A stretch of 53,810 nucleotides of DNA from Roseomonas sp. KE2513 (GCF_016107305.1 NZ_RCVR01000031.1:1-53810); one strand, 5' to 3'; positions 1-9,029 are shown, counted from the stretch's first letter. A program made the numbers and translations. The notes: generated from the sequence alone by a model not told the origin.

Positions 1-12
1 AAGGTAAGCAAT

Positions 13-1029
13 TCAGCTAAAGGCGAGATGAACCTTAACGGTGCTGCCGGGATCGCGCTCGATCAGGTCAAAGGCCTCGCGGGCATCATCGGCAGCGAAG
101 GTCTGGGTGACCATGGCAGCGGGCTGCAGGTCGCCGCTTTGCAGCCATTCCACCACCTGGGGCAACAGGCGGCAGTTCAGGCGTGAGCCGGCCAAGGTGA
201 GTTCCTTTTTCACGATCTCCTGCTGGCTGACATTGCAGGCTGCCGGCGAGAAACCAAGGATGCCGATGCGCCCGGCCGGGCTCGCGACACGGCAGGCTTC
301 CTCCAGCAAGGCGGGAACGCCGGCGCCGTCGATCACCAGAGAGGGGCCGAGGCCGTCATGCTCGGCGGCCACGACGTCGGGCACCGAGCGGGCGCTAGAG
401 TTGATGACTAGGTCGGCACCGAAGTCGCGCGCGCGCTCCAGGCGTGCCTCGTCCAAGTCCGCCACGATGCAGCGGGCGCCGTGCAGCTTCGCCACCTGCA
501 GCACGGTCAGGCCCACCGTGCCTGCGCCATAGATGAGCACGGAATCTTCTGCGGTGATGCCGGTGCGGGTTAGCACGTTGGCCGCGATGGAGAAGGGCTC
601 GGCCAGGGCGGCGACCTCGATGGGAAGGTTCCCGGGAAGCTTCACCGCGTTGGCCGCGGGCACCGCGACATGGCTGCGGAACCCGCCGTCGCGGTGCACG
701 CCGAAGACCTCGAGCTTGCCGCAGACATTGGATCGGCCGGCCCGGCAGGCATAGCACCGCCCGCAGGAAACAACAGGGTCGACGACGACGCGGTCGCCCT
801 CGGCGAGCCCCGAAACTGCGCTGCCCACCGCCTCGACCACGCCGGCGAACTCATGGCCGATGATGCGGGGATATCGCGCGAAGGGGTTGCTTCCGTGATA
901 GATGTGCAGGTCCGAGCCGCAGATGCCGGCGCGCTGCACGCGGACAAGAACCTCCTCGGGGCGCGGCGCTGACGGCTCGTCTGCGAGAATCTGCAGGACA
1001 TGCGGCGTGGTGACGGCGATCGCGACCAT
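13..1029 (-). CDS. Zinc-dependent alcohol/polyol dehydrogenase (MDR family)
   Basis: A 338-residue medium-chain dehydrogenase that probably oxidises a sugar alcohol, sugar acid or similar secondary alcohol with NAD(P). The catalytic zinc site is visible as the Cys in AGICGSD (about residue 37) and the GHE motif (about 58-60). The four structural-zinc cysteines lie in CGRCYACRAGRSNVC (about 90-104). The Rossmann nucleotide-binding loop reads YGAGTVG near residue 168. Length is normal for sorbitol/threonine dehydrogenase-like enzymes, and RspB or L-galactonate dehydrogenase types are the closest resemblance. The ATG is preceded by a good GGAGGG site. The gene follows the GntR regulator on the same strand with a 24-base gap, so the two are probably one transcript and the regulator may sense its substrate. 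The exact substrate cannot be told. Confidence 0.9.
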   Translation of the reverse strand: MVAIAVTTPHVLQILADEPSAPRPEEVLVRVQRAGICGSDLHIYHGSNPFARYPRIIGHEFAGVVEAVGSAVSGLAEGDRVVVDPVVSCGRCYACRAGRSNVCGKLEVFGVHRDGGFRSHVAVPAANAVKLPGNLPIEVAALAEPFSIAANVLTRTGITAEDSVLIYGAGTVGLTVLQVAKLHGARCIVADLDEARLERARDFGADLVINSSARSVPDVVAAEHDGLGPSLVIDGAGVPALLEEACRVASPAGRIGILGFSPAACNVSQQEIVKKELTLAGSRLNCRLLPQVVEWLQSGDLQPAAMVTQTFAADDAREAFDLIERDPGSTVKVHLAFS

Positions 1030-1053
1030 GGGCGTTTCCCTCCGAAAGGCGCT

Positions 1054-1740
1054 TCAGCGCCGCGGGGTAAAGAACTCGGGTTTGCTGTTCAGCAGGCGCT
1101 CAATGGCCGCGAAAACCGTCCTTAGGTGCTCGCGCATCACTGCCTCTGCACCCTCAGCATCTCCGGCGAGTACGCATTCCACCAAGTGCTCATGCTCGGC
1201 CAGGAGCATTTCCAGCCAGTCCTGGCTCGAGAAGGAGAGGTAGCGTACGCGGTCAAGCTGGAGCTTGACGTCTTGAATGACGTTCCAGACGGCAGGACGG
1301 CCAGCCATGCGGGTTAACTCGCAGTGCAGGACTTCGTCGGAGCGGAAGAAGGCCAATTCATCCCGTGAGACGACGGCGCGGCGCTGGATCTCAATCTGCT
1401 CAGCCAGACGGGTACGGTCAGCGGAAATGCTTATTTCTGCGGCCATACGGACGGTGCGGCATTCCAGCGTCTCGCGGACGAACTGACCATCGTGGACGGC
1501 GGGAAGGCGAATGGGGGCAACAAAGGTGCCGATCTGCGGACGGATTTCGAGCAGCCCCTCATCGGCCAAGCGGCGGAAGACCTCCCGCACCGGAGTGCGG
1601 CTAACCTTCAGCTGCTCAGCAACCGGCGCTTCGGAGATGGCCATTCCAGGCAGCATGGCGCCTTGCAGGATCTGCTGGCGCAGGGCCGCGTAGAGCTCGC
1701 GGGCGATGGGCTCCCGCCGTTCGAGGATAAGGTCAAGCAC
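1054..1740 (-). CDS. GntR-family (FCD/FadR-type) transcriptional regulator
   Basis: DNA-binding regulator with an N-terminal winged helix-turn-helix (motif VAEQLKVSRTPVREVFRRL, about residues 40-60) and a C-terminal FCD ligand domain. Conserved metal-site candidates are the Asp and His in SDEVLHCEL and the later histidines in AEHEHLVE and REHLRTVF. I place the start at the GTG ending at 1740 because a GAGGAAA ribosome site sits just upstream. A longer frame begins at a TTG at 1758, but that codon lies on the edge of the 14-bp palindrome. FCD regulators typically control neighbouring sugar-acid or alcohol catabolism, so the alcohol dehydrogenase gene downstream is its likely target. Confidence 0.88.
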   Translation of the reverse strand: MLDLILERREPIARELYAALRQQILQGAMLPGMAISEAPVAEQLKVSRTPVREVFRRLADEGLLEIRPQIGTFVAPIRLPAVHDGQFVRETLECRTVRMAAEISISADRTRLAEQIEIQRRAVVSRDELAFFRSDEVLHCELTRMAGRPAVWNVIQDVKLQLDRVRYLSFSSQDWLEMLLAEHEHLVECVLAGDAEGAEAVMREHLRTVFAAIERLLNSKPEFFTPRR

Positions 1741-1757
1741 AGTACGGCGTTTCCTCA

Positions 1758-1771
1758 ACTAGTATACTAGT
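1758..1771. promoter_or_regulatory. 14-bp palindrome, candidate GntR operator
   Basis: ACTAGTATACTAGT is a perfect inverted repeat just upstream of the GntR gene. The central GTATAC core resembles the sites known for FadR/VanR-type GntR proteins. Its position suggests autoregulation of the regulator and the dehydrogenase gene behind it. Confidence 0.6.
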
Positions 1772-1957
1772 AGTCAACGTGTGCAGCTCCTGTCAACCAT
1801 GCCTTGCAAGCCGTGCGAGTGCGGCGACACCGAGCAAGAAGGAGAGGTTTGGCCCGCTGACGTGCTCTGTAGAAGCGGCCCGCCGGTTACGTCTTCGAGC
1901 GGCTGTTTTCATCAGATTGAAGCTGGTTGGAAAAGAACGCATACGCTGCAGTGGGTG

Positions 1958-2230
1958 TTACGCACTGGCAGCGAGTTCTGCGGCGCGGTTGAGCAGCAGG
2001 ACGGTGAGGGCGACGAGGTGCAGGCTTGTCAGCGCCTCAAGCAGTCGCTCGTAGTCGCGGGTGAGGCGGTGGAAGTGGGCGAACCAGCCGGAGGTGCGCT
2101 CGACGAGCCAGCGTCTGGGCAGGAGCACGAAGCCGTGCTTGACCTGGAGTAGTCTGACGAACTCGAGCGCGACACTGCGCTGCTCGGTCCTGAGCCCCGT
2201 CAGCACGCCCCGGAGCAGACGCGTCGTTAG
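1958..2230 (-). pseudogene. IS5-type transposase, C-terminal fragment
   Basis: About 90 residues matching the C-terminus of IS5/IS427-type DDE transposases. The signature FVLLPRRWLVERTSGWF contains the catalytic Glu of the DDE triad (in VERT) and is followed by HRLTRDYERL. The frame has no proper start: it can begin only at a GTG (2206) or read open to about 2230, where transposase similarity ends and the TetR remnant begins on the other strand. The N-terminal two thirds, including the first two catalytic Asp residues, is missing. No terminal inverted repeat was recognised. It is a dead remnant marking an old rearrangement. Confidence 0.75.
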
Positions 2231-2839
2231 ATCCTTGACGTCGCGACCACAACCTTCGCGGGAGCGAAGCTAATTGGTGCGCGCGTGGACGAGATCGCTG
2301 CCCACACGCGGACGAGAAAGCGGATGATTTACTACTACTTCGGTTCCAAGGACGCCCTCAAAGGCGCGGTGATCGAACGCGCATACGGTGACATTCGCGA
2401 TGCCGAACGCCGGCTGCAACTCGACACCCTGCCACCGAAGGGGGCGATGCGCCGCCTCGTGGAGGGCCCGTTCGATTACCACCACGCCAACCCGGCCTTC
2501 GTGCGCCTTGTTGCCGTCGAGAGCGTCGAGGAAGCCTGCTACATTCGCGCTAGCACCGTCATCGCGCAACGCAATGCCGAGGTGGTCTCGACTTTGCGGA
2601 AGCTGCTGGAGCGCGGTGAACACGAGGGCTACTTCCGCACGGGCGTGGACCCACTCGACGTCCACATCCTGATCAACGGCGCCAGCTTCCATCGTGTGAG
2701 CAACCGCCACACCCTGAACGCCATCTTCGCGCGCGACCTGCGTGATCCGGCGGTGGCGCGAGCTGCTGATGCACGCAGTGCTCGCCTACTTGCTGCCGGG
2801 TTGAAGGTATCTGTTGAACATGATCACGCTCAGTCCTAA
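2231..2839 (+). pseudogene. TetR-family regulator lacking its 5' end
   Basis: Reads as a TetR/AcrR regulator whose helix-turn-helix is intact from ILDVATTTFAGAKLIGARVDEI onward, with the typical MIYYYFGSKDAL helix. The in-frame stop at 2228-2230 immediately precedes ILDVA, so the usual initiator Met and about 10-15 N-terminal residues are gone. A GTG at 2285 could start a shorter product, but it would lack helix 1 and most of helix 2. The truncation coincides with the end of the IS5 remnant on the opposite strand. The C-terminal ligand domain (about residues 70-200) appears complete. The product is probably non-functional. A TetR-like operator about 700 bases downstream may be a site this regulator once used. 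Confidence 0.75.
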
Positions 2840-2847
2840 TCGAGGTT

Positions 2848-3443
2848 TCAGAAATGCGTTTGCATCTGGTCGTCACCGGGTTCCAGCCCAGTATTGCGGC
2901 GGAAGGCGTGCTCGGCCTGGAACACAGCCATGTCGCCGCCATAGAGCTTGCAACGGCCCAGCGCCCGTGCCGCCCGGAGCTGCGGCGTCCTCGATGGAAA
3001 ACAGACTATCTCCGCGGACCGGCGCCGGGAGTACAGCAGCCCGGCAGGCAGGGATGGGCGGCGGTGCCGGTCATCGTATAGCGAACCAATCCGTCGCCCT
3101 CGCGCGTCACAGGGACAGGTCCGTACGGGGGTCGGCGCTGCCAGCATCATCCTCGTCGTCGACGGTCCGACGCCCCCCGCAGCACCGCTGTTTCCAGGGC
3201 GTTGAGGACCAACACCCCCTCCAAGCGGCCGCGCAGCAGTGGCATCACTGCCTGCTTGCACGGGAGGGCGATGTTAGGTCCGATGAAGCCCATCCGGTTC
3301 GCGGCGCTGAAAGGCTCCGGCAGCACCTGCGGCTCTAACCCTAGGCGGGTAAAGTTGAACAAGCAGTTGATAGATAAGAGGCCCCGCCTAGCTGCCTCGG
3401 GCAAGGGCGGGTGGGGTTCGGGACAGCCAGAGTCCCACTCCAA
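2848..3443 (-). pseudogene. Degraded shikimate/quinate dehydrogenase (AroE family)
   Basis: No intact frame, but two separated AroE blocks are recognisable on the minus strand in different frames. Near 3240-3410 the frame reads FIGPNIALPCKQAVMPLL, corresponding to the AroE block usually like G.NITHPCKQAV.PLL. Near 2850-2960 another frame ends with LRAARALG, GGDMAVFQAEHAFRRNTG and a stop, matching the AroE C-terminus (GGGMAV.QA..AF.L.TG). The central NADP-binding region is not recognisable. At least one frameshift separates the blocks, and normally conserved residues are changed. The gene is convergent with the truncated TetR gene, so both belong to the same decayed patch. Confidence 0.65.
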
Positions 3444-3551
3444 TAGGCACGATCAAGACGGAGTTGCTCACGCAGCAGGATGCGACGGCCGGATGGAGCC
3501 GGGCATGACGAGCGAAGATGCACAACGCTCCCTCTTTATGCTTGAGCCACT

Positions 3552-3571
3552 AATGTACCAGTCGGTACATT
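3552..3571. promoter_or_regulatory. Inverted repeat, candidate TetR-type operator
   Basis: AATGTACC-AGTC-GGTACATT has perfect 8-bp arms around a 4-base spacer, 44 bases upstream of the Bug-family binding protein ATG. TetR/AcrR operators often take this form. The truncated TetR gene upstream is an obvious former partner, though a regulator elsewhere could also use it. Confidence 0.55.
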
Positions 3572-3615
3572 CGCCAGTAACGCGCTCCCGAGGAGCGGTG
3601 AGGGGGAACATCCAG

Positions 3616-4596
3616 ATGCAAATTAGCCGCCGTACGCTCGGCACCGGCCTTGGCGCGCTCGCCTTCTCCCGCGCCGTTCCCGCCATGGCGCAGGCCGACT
3701 ATCCCGCTAGACCCATCACCCTCGTCGTCTCCTGGGCGCCGGGCGGCTCCACGGATTTCGTCGGCCGGTTGCTGGCGCAGGGCATGAGCCGCCAGCTTGG
3801 CCAGCAGGTAGTGGTGGAGAACCGTGCGGGAGCTTCGGGCACGATCGGCCACGCCTCCGTCGCCCGTGCGCGGCCAGACGGCTACACCATCCTGCTCGGC
3901 GTGAACTCCACCTACGCCATGGCCACCCACCTCTTTCCAAACAAAGGCTATGACGACGCGCGCTCCTTCGCGCCGATCGGCCGGGCCGCAGAAACGCCGA
4001 TCTTTCTCTGCACCACACCCGCAACGGGCGCGAAGACGGTCGCCGAACTGATCGCGCTGGCCAAGCGCCAGCCCGGCAAGCTTTCCTATGCCTCCTCCGG
4101 CGCCGGCTCCTCCGCCCATCTCGCGACCGAGCTGTTCCTGAAGATGGCCGACATCGACGTGCTGAACGTCACTTACCGTGGCGGCGCGCCCGCCGTGCAA
4201 GCGCTGCTGTCCGGAGAGGTGCAGATGGCCTTCGTGGACGCGGTGACCGCGCTGCCGCTCATTCAGGCGAAGACCGTCGTGCCGCTGGGCGTCTCCAGCC
4301 TTCAGCGCTCGCCGCTCGCGCCTGACGTGCCGACGATTGCGGAATCAGGCCTGCCGGGCTTCGAGTGCTCCTCTCAGTTCGCGCTGCTCGCTCCGGCCGG
4401 CACGCCAGAGCCGATCATCCGCAAGCTGAACGCGGCCATGCTGGCGACTCTGAAGGAACCGGACGTGCTTTCGCGCTTGCAGGCCGCCGCCAACGCGGTC
4501 ACGCCCGGCTCACCCGAGGAGTTCCCGTCCTACCTCTCCGCCGAAAGCAGCAAATGGGGCGAGGTGATCCGCACCCGCGGCATCACCGGGGAGTAG
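3616..4596 (+). CDS. Bug-family tripartite tricarboxylate transporter binding protein
   Basis: Periplasmic solute-binding protein of the Bug/TctC family, 326 residues, which captures a small carboxylate for a TctAB-type permease. The frame is open further upstream, but the ATG at 3616 is chosen. It gives an export signal with a twin-arginine start (SRRTLG) ending at AMAQ, and a GAGGGGG site precedes it. Family hallmarks are YPARPITLVVSWAPGGSTDFVGR (about 29-51), VVVENRAGASGTIG and the C-terminal KLNAAMLATLKEPDV. No TctA/TctB genes lie nearby, which is usual for Bug proteins in genomes with expanded sets. The ligand is unknown. The palindrome at 3552 suggests repressor control. Confidence 0.9.
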   Translation: MQISRRTLGTGLGALAFSRAVPAMAQADYPARPITLVVSWAPGGSTDFVGRLLAQGMSRQLGQQVVVENRAGASGTIGHASVARARPDGYTILLGVNSTYAMATHLFPNKGYDDARSFAPIGRAAETPIFLCTTPATGAKTVAELIALAKRQPGKLSYASSGAGSSAHLATELFLKMADIDVLNVTYRGGAPAVQALLSGEVQMAFVDAVTALPLIQAKTVVPLGVSSLQRSPLAPDVPTIAESGLPGFECSSQFALLAPAGTPEPIIRKLNAAMLATLKEPDVLSRLQAAANAVTPGSPEEFPSYLSAESSKWGEVIRTRGITGE

Positions 4597-4735
4597 GACA
4601 TTCACTAGTTGATGCTGCTCTAAAGCGAAAATTTTTCTCAGGAGCAAATCGCCTTCCCTTCAGCCAGCGGAGCGGACGAGCGGATCACGGCGCTCCTTGC
4701 TCCCCATCTTGCCCTAAGCAAGAACAGGATTTGGC

Positions 4736-7412
4736 TCACTCCTGCATTGGCTCCCTCACCGCGATCAGAGCCTCAATCCGTTCGACCAGTTGCGTGCCCC
4801 GGACGGGCTTACGCAGGAGGGAGTAGGTTCCCGAGATCGCGCCGCCGACTGCTATGGAGGCACCATCTCCTGCATAACCGGTCAGCAGGACAGCCGGCAG
4901 GTGCGGCCGTCGTGCCTGTGCCGCCGCGATCAGGGCAAGCCCTCCCATCCCTGGCATGGACAGATCGCTAACGAGGACGTCCACGGCCTCACCGGCATCC
5001 AGCAACTGGAGCGCCTCCGCGCCGCTGGCTGCGGGAAGTACAGTATAGCCCGCCGTCTCAAGCATGCCCAATAGCATCTCCCGCACGACCGGCTCGTCAT
5101 CGACGACGAGAACGCGGTGCACGACCGCTGATGCTGTTTGTGCATTCATTGTTGCAGGGCATGTATCCGACCGAAGTGCTTCGGCAGAGTTAGGCGCTGG
5201 CGGTAGCCAAAGAGCGACAACAGTCCCCCTCCCCGGCTCGCTCTCTACGGTGAGTGCCCCGCCGGATTGCTCCGCAAATCCCTTTGCCATGGAGAGACCA
5301 AGCCCTGTACCCGCGCCCCTCGGCTTTGTGGTGAAGAAAGGCTCGCCGACGCGAGAAACCGTCATCGGATCCATGCCGATCCCCGTGTCCTCGACGGCAA
5401 TCCGGATGTAGCGGCCGGGCATCATCCCTCTCGGGCCGGAGCTACCTTCCAATCGCATTTCGGCGGCACTCATCGTCAAAGTGCCTCCTTGCGGCATCGC
5501 ATCGCGCGCGTTGCTGGCAAGGTTCACCAGCACGGTTTCAAGCTGTCCCTTGTCGGCGAGCAGCGGGGGTATGCCGGGTGCCACGTGGTAACGGCAGGCG
5601 ACCTCTGCACCGAGCGTATGCGACAGCACCTCGCAAAGACCGGCCAGCAGCGGCAAAGCTTCGATCGGCTCGGCCTGCAGCTCGTCGCGGCGCGCAAAGG
5701 AGAGCAGACGGCGGGTCACCGTTACCCCCCGACCGGTTGCATCCAGCATCATACGGGCCAGCCGCCGGACTCCGGCGGCATCTCCCGGACGCCGCTCGAT
5801 CAGGGCAGCGCCGCCCTGCACCGCCTGCAGAACGTTGTTGAAGTCGTGAGCGATGCCCCCCCGCGAGCTGCCCGAGCGCCTGCATCCGCTCAGCATGCGC
5901 CGCCCTCACCTGAGCGGCTTGCCGCGCCGCCACTTCCTCGCGCACGCGGGTCTCCAGTTCCGCGTTCAGACGGCGCAGATCCTCCGCGGCGGCGCGTTCC
6001 GCGGTCACGTCCCGAACGACCCCGACCAGCCTCTCAGCCCGCCCTTCCGGATTGCGCCGGATTTCGGCCTGAGAGGCGATCCGCCTCACCGCTCCGTCGG
6101 AAGGTCGGATGATGCGGAACTCCGTCTCGTAGCCCACTGCGCGCCCATTGAGCGCGGTTCGCACCGTCTCGTCGTGCGTAGCCCGGTCTTCCGGGTGGAT
6201 GCGCGCCAGCGCAGCCTGATGGGTGTCCGTCGTGGTTCCGTCCGGCAGTCCCGAGATGGCGACATATTCGGGCGTGACCGCCGCAGCCGGCTCGTCGAGC
6301 CGCTGGTCAAAGCTACCGATCCGGGCGATCTGATGGGCAAGCCGTAGGCGGTCCTCGCCAACGCGGCGCAGATCGGCCTCACGGCCCCGCACTTCCGCCG
6401 CCGCCTGGGACAGCGCTGCGGCCACGCCATCCACCTCCGCCACGCCAGGTGGCACGGCGACGGTCTCGCCCCGGCCGGTCGCCTCGGCCGCACGGGCTAG
6501 TGCCGTTACCCGCCGGCCAAGTCGCCGGCTGAGGAAGCCCGCTGCGCCAAGCGCCAGCACCAGCGCGAGGCTACCAAACCAGACGATGCTACCGACGGCA
6601 CGCCACACCGCCGCGTCGATAACCCCCTGGGGCAGCGACACCGCCGCTGTCCAGGGCGCCATCGCGGTCCGATGCAAGGCCGCGTCAATCGGCTCGCCAT
6701 TAACGCGGCGCGTCTGCACCGCCGCAGCGGTGCCGGGTAGGCCAGCGAGGGCGAACTGCGCCATCTCCGGAGGGGCAAGTGCCGTGGTGCGGTCACCTTG
6801 CGGCGTGGAGGTGTGCGCTACGAAGCGGCCGTTGGCGCCGATGATGGCGGCCAGGGAACCTTCCGGCAGCACTGATGCGATGGTTGTCTCGAAGTGATGG
6901 GTTCGAATCCCGATCCCGACGGTCCAGCCCGGCTCGCTCGATGTGGGAACAGAGGCGTTGACAGTGACGAGCGGCACCCCCGCGTAGCGGCCGATGAACG
7001 GGTCTGACACGGAAGGGATGGGTAATCCAGATTGTGGTCCGCCTCTCCTGTCCGGGAGTGCCGCCCCGGGTGGCGCAAGCGTGTTCAGGATCTGGCCAGC
7101 CTCGTGCCGAAGGAGAACGACGTTAAGCCAAGCTGGATTGAGGGCGAGCATGGCTTGGAAGCGCGGTCGGAGGCGCTCCGGCTCGGCAAGATCCTCGGAG
7201 GTGAGCGAGAGGGCCATGACCTCCGCAGCCTTCCGCATCCCGACGATCTCCTGGTCCACGGCTGCGGCCAAAGCCTGAGCTTGGTTAGCCAGGCTACGCA
7301 GTTCCGCCTGTCGCCTTTCCTGGGCCTCTCGCAGAAGAAGGCTGCCACCCAATGCGAGAGCGGGGATGGTCAGCGATACGACCAGAAGCACGAGGTGCGT
7401 GCGGAAGCGCAT
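4736..7412 (-). pseudogene. Hybrid sensor histidine kinase/response regulator, frameshifted
   Basis: A membrane hybrid kinase of about 890 residues if one frameshift is corrected. The ATG at 7412 follows a GAAGGAGT site. Order: membrane segment (5-27), periplasmic Cache-like sensor (30-270), second membrane segment (273-295), HAMP-like linker, PAS domain (365-470), coiled coil, then an H-box reading GGIAHDFNNVL around 518-528. An ATPase domain follows with N box NLASNARDAM and G boxes DTGIGMD and GTGLGLS. A C-terminal receiver domain carries VVDDEP and the phospho-acceptor Asp in VSDLSMPG. The frame breaks inside the H-box at a run of seven C (5856-5862). Six would restore LAGGIAHDF, so this is either a sequencing error or a genuine inactivating or switchable mutation. 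No separate response regulator lies beside it. Confidence 0.85.
5856..5862. other. Seven-C run causing the kinase frameshift
   Basis: Homopolymer at the phosphorylation-site region of the sensor kinase. Removing one C rejoins the upstream sensor/PAS frame with the downstream catalytic frame exactly at the expected Gly-Gly-Ile-Ala-His-Asp. Confidence 0.85.
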
Positions 7413-7947
7413 GGGTATCCGCACTCCTTCAAGATCAGTGGGTTGAGAGTGGACAAGCATCGAGGGCCGAATCAACCAGCCAACCCAGATCGAGAAACGA
7501 ACAATTAAGATCGGCGAAGAAAGGCGTCAATAACAGCGTAGCCGGTGCTCGGCGAGCACTCCGAAATGCCGGCGCGCTGCTGCCCTCTCACCATGGGTGA
7601 GCGCCTCTCAAATTCATTTGTTCAGCTCAGCAGCGGAAGTGCCACTTTCAGCCAGACCCAACCGCGTCGGCTCAGCGCCCATATACGAAGCTTGAGAGTG
7701 CCGTGCGGCACCTGGGCGTCGATGTCGAGGTTGCCCCGATCCCTATTAGAGGCCAGCACCTCCGCAAAACGGTCCCGGCGGCTCGGGGTGACATCTGCCT
7801 CCCGAGCCGCCCAAGCGGGCTGGTCAGGCTGAAAGGCGCTCACAGCAGCCGAAAGCGCGCGCAGGGACAAGGCTCAAAAGCAGACACGGTCAGTTGGGCA
7901 GCCGATGATTAAGTTGAGGCATGAGCAGGCCTGCTCCAGCACCGTCA
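7413..7947. other. Intergenic stretch with small palindromes
   Basis: The 535 bases between the kinase and the threonine dehydratase hold no confident gene. GTGCTCG-G-CGAGCAC (7545-7559) and CTCACC-ATG-GGTGAG (7587-7601) are short inverted repeats that could be operators for the kinase promoter. One small minus-strand frame is listed separately. Confidence 0.4.
7622..7870 (-). CDS. Possible small hypothetical protein
   Basis: An 82-codon frame between two real genes, ending in an aromatic/basic segment (KLRIWALSRRGWVWLKV). I do not recognise a family. Coding potential is uncertain because long random frames are common at this GC content. It is listed because no better explanation for this stretch exists. 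Confidence 0.2.
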   Translation of the reverse strand: MSLRALSAAVSAFQPDQPAWAAREADVTPSRRDRFAEVLASNRDRGNLDIDAQVPHGTLKLRIWALSRRGWVWLKVALPLLS

Positions 7948-8961
7948 TCAGGTGCTGAGGAAAAGCGCCCGCTGGTAAATGCCGGGATCGACGTTCGCGC
8001 CGGTGAGTGCCACGGCCACGGTGTGACCGGCGATGGGCAGACGTTCGGACAGGGCAGCAGCCAGCGCGACGGCGCCGCCCGGCTCAACCACCAGCCCGAA
8101 CTCCTCAAGGGCCACGCGCATGGCCGCGAGCGCCTCGGCATCGCTTACTACGAGGCCACCGCCGAGGCGCGGGGCATTGATCGAGAAGGTCAAGGCCCCG
8201 GGCATCGGCGCCAGCACGGCATCGCAGATGGAGGTCGTGCCGGGCGCGTTACCCAGCCGTTTGCCAGCGGCGAGGCTGCGTGTTGTATCGTCAAACCCTT
8301 CGGGCTCAACTGCAAAGACACGTGCGCCGGGCAGCACGGTTTCCAGAGCCAGAGCGCAGCCAGCCGTGAGGCCGCCCCCTGCGCAGCAGACCAGCAGAGC
8401 CTCGGGCGTCGCTCCCATCGCCGCAGCCTGCTGCGCCACCTCTAACCCGAGCGTGCCCGCACCCGCGATCACACGGCGGTCGTCATACGGCGGCACCAGG
8501 ATCAGGTTGCGCTCCTCCGCCAGGCGGTGTCCCAAGGTCTCGCGGTCCTCGGTGGCACGGTCGTAGAGCACCACCTCAGCACCCCAGCCACGGGTCCGCT
8601 CGATCTTGGCCGCGGGCGCGTCCGCCGGCATGGCGATGACCACCGTGCCGATGCCCAAGCGCCGCCCGGTCCAGGCGACCGCCTGGGCGTGGTTGCCCGA
8701 GGAGAAGGCGACGACGCCCCGCGCGCGCTCTTCCGCCGACAGCAGCGAGAGGCGGTTCCAGGCGCCGCGCGCCTTGAAGCTGCCGGTCCGCTGGAGCCCT
8801 TCCGCCTTAACGAGGAGGCGCCCGCCCAGCCTCGCGTTCAGGCGCTCGCTCTCCAGGAGCGGCGTCTTCACAAGGACGCCCCGGATTCGGCTGGCCGCCT
8901 CCCCGATCTCCTCGAAGGAGGGCGCGGTCAGGTGCCAGGGGGTCGTGACGATCTCGTTCAT
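7948..8961 (-). CDS. Threonine/serine dehydratase (PLP fold type II)
   Basis: A 337-residue pyridoxal-phosphate enzyme that deaminates threonine or serine to the 2-oxo acid. The cofactor lysine lies in GSFKARGAWN (about residue 63). The substrate loop SSGNHAQAVAW (about 88-98) and the phosphate-binding glycine loop CCAGGGLTAGC (about 193-203) are intact. There is no C-terminal ACT regulatory domain, so it is the short catabolic form (TdcB or serine-racemase-like) rather than IlvA. The gene is divergent from a MocR-type regulator, with a 19-bp palindrome in the shared promoter region, so the regulator very likely controls it. Hydroxy-amino-acid analogues such as threo-3-hydroxyaspartate are alternative substrates. 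Confidence 0.88.
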   Translation of the reverse strand: MNEIVTTPWHLTAPSFEEIGEAASRIRGVLVKTPLLESERLNARLGGRLLVKAEGLQRTGSFKARGAWNRLSLLSAEERARGVVAFSSGNHAQAVAWTGRRLGIGTVVIAMPADAPAAKIERTRGWGAEVVLYDRATEDRETLGHRLAEERNLILVPPYDDRRVIAGAGTLGLEVAQQAAAMGATPEALLVCCAGGGLTAGCALALETVLPGARVFAVEPEGFDDTTRSLAAGKRLGNAPGTTSICDAVLAPMPGALTFSINAPRLGGGLVVSDAEALAAMRVALEEFGLVVEPGGAVALAAALSERLPIAGHTVAVALTGANVDPGIYQRALFLST

Positions 8962-9002
8962 CCCCCGAGGTTGAAAGCTCGGGCACCTTGAGGCAATCGA
9001 AG

Positions 9003-9021
9003 CATTGTCGCAGCGACAATG
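9003..9021. promoter_or_regulatory. 19-bp palindrome, candidate MocR operator
   Basis: CATTGTCGC-A-GCGACAATG has perfect 9-bp arms around one base. It lies between the divergent dehydratase and MocR-type genes, 41 bases from one start and 8 from the other, well placed to control both. Confidence 0.65.
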
Positions 9022-9029
9022 GCCTACCG

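Noticed and set aside
3202-3615. N-terminal extension of the Bug binding protein frame
   Set aside because: Would run through the operator and precede a clear signal peptide; the ATG at 3616 has its own ribosome site.
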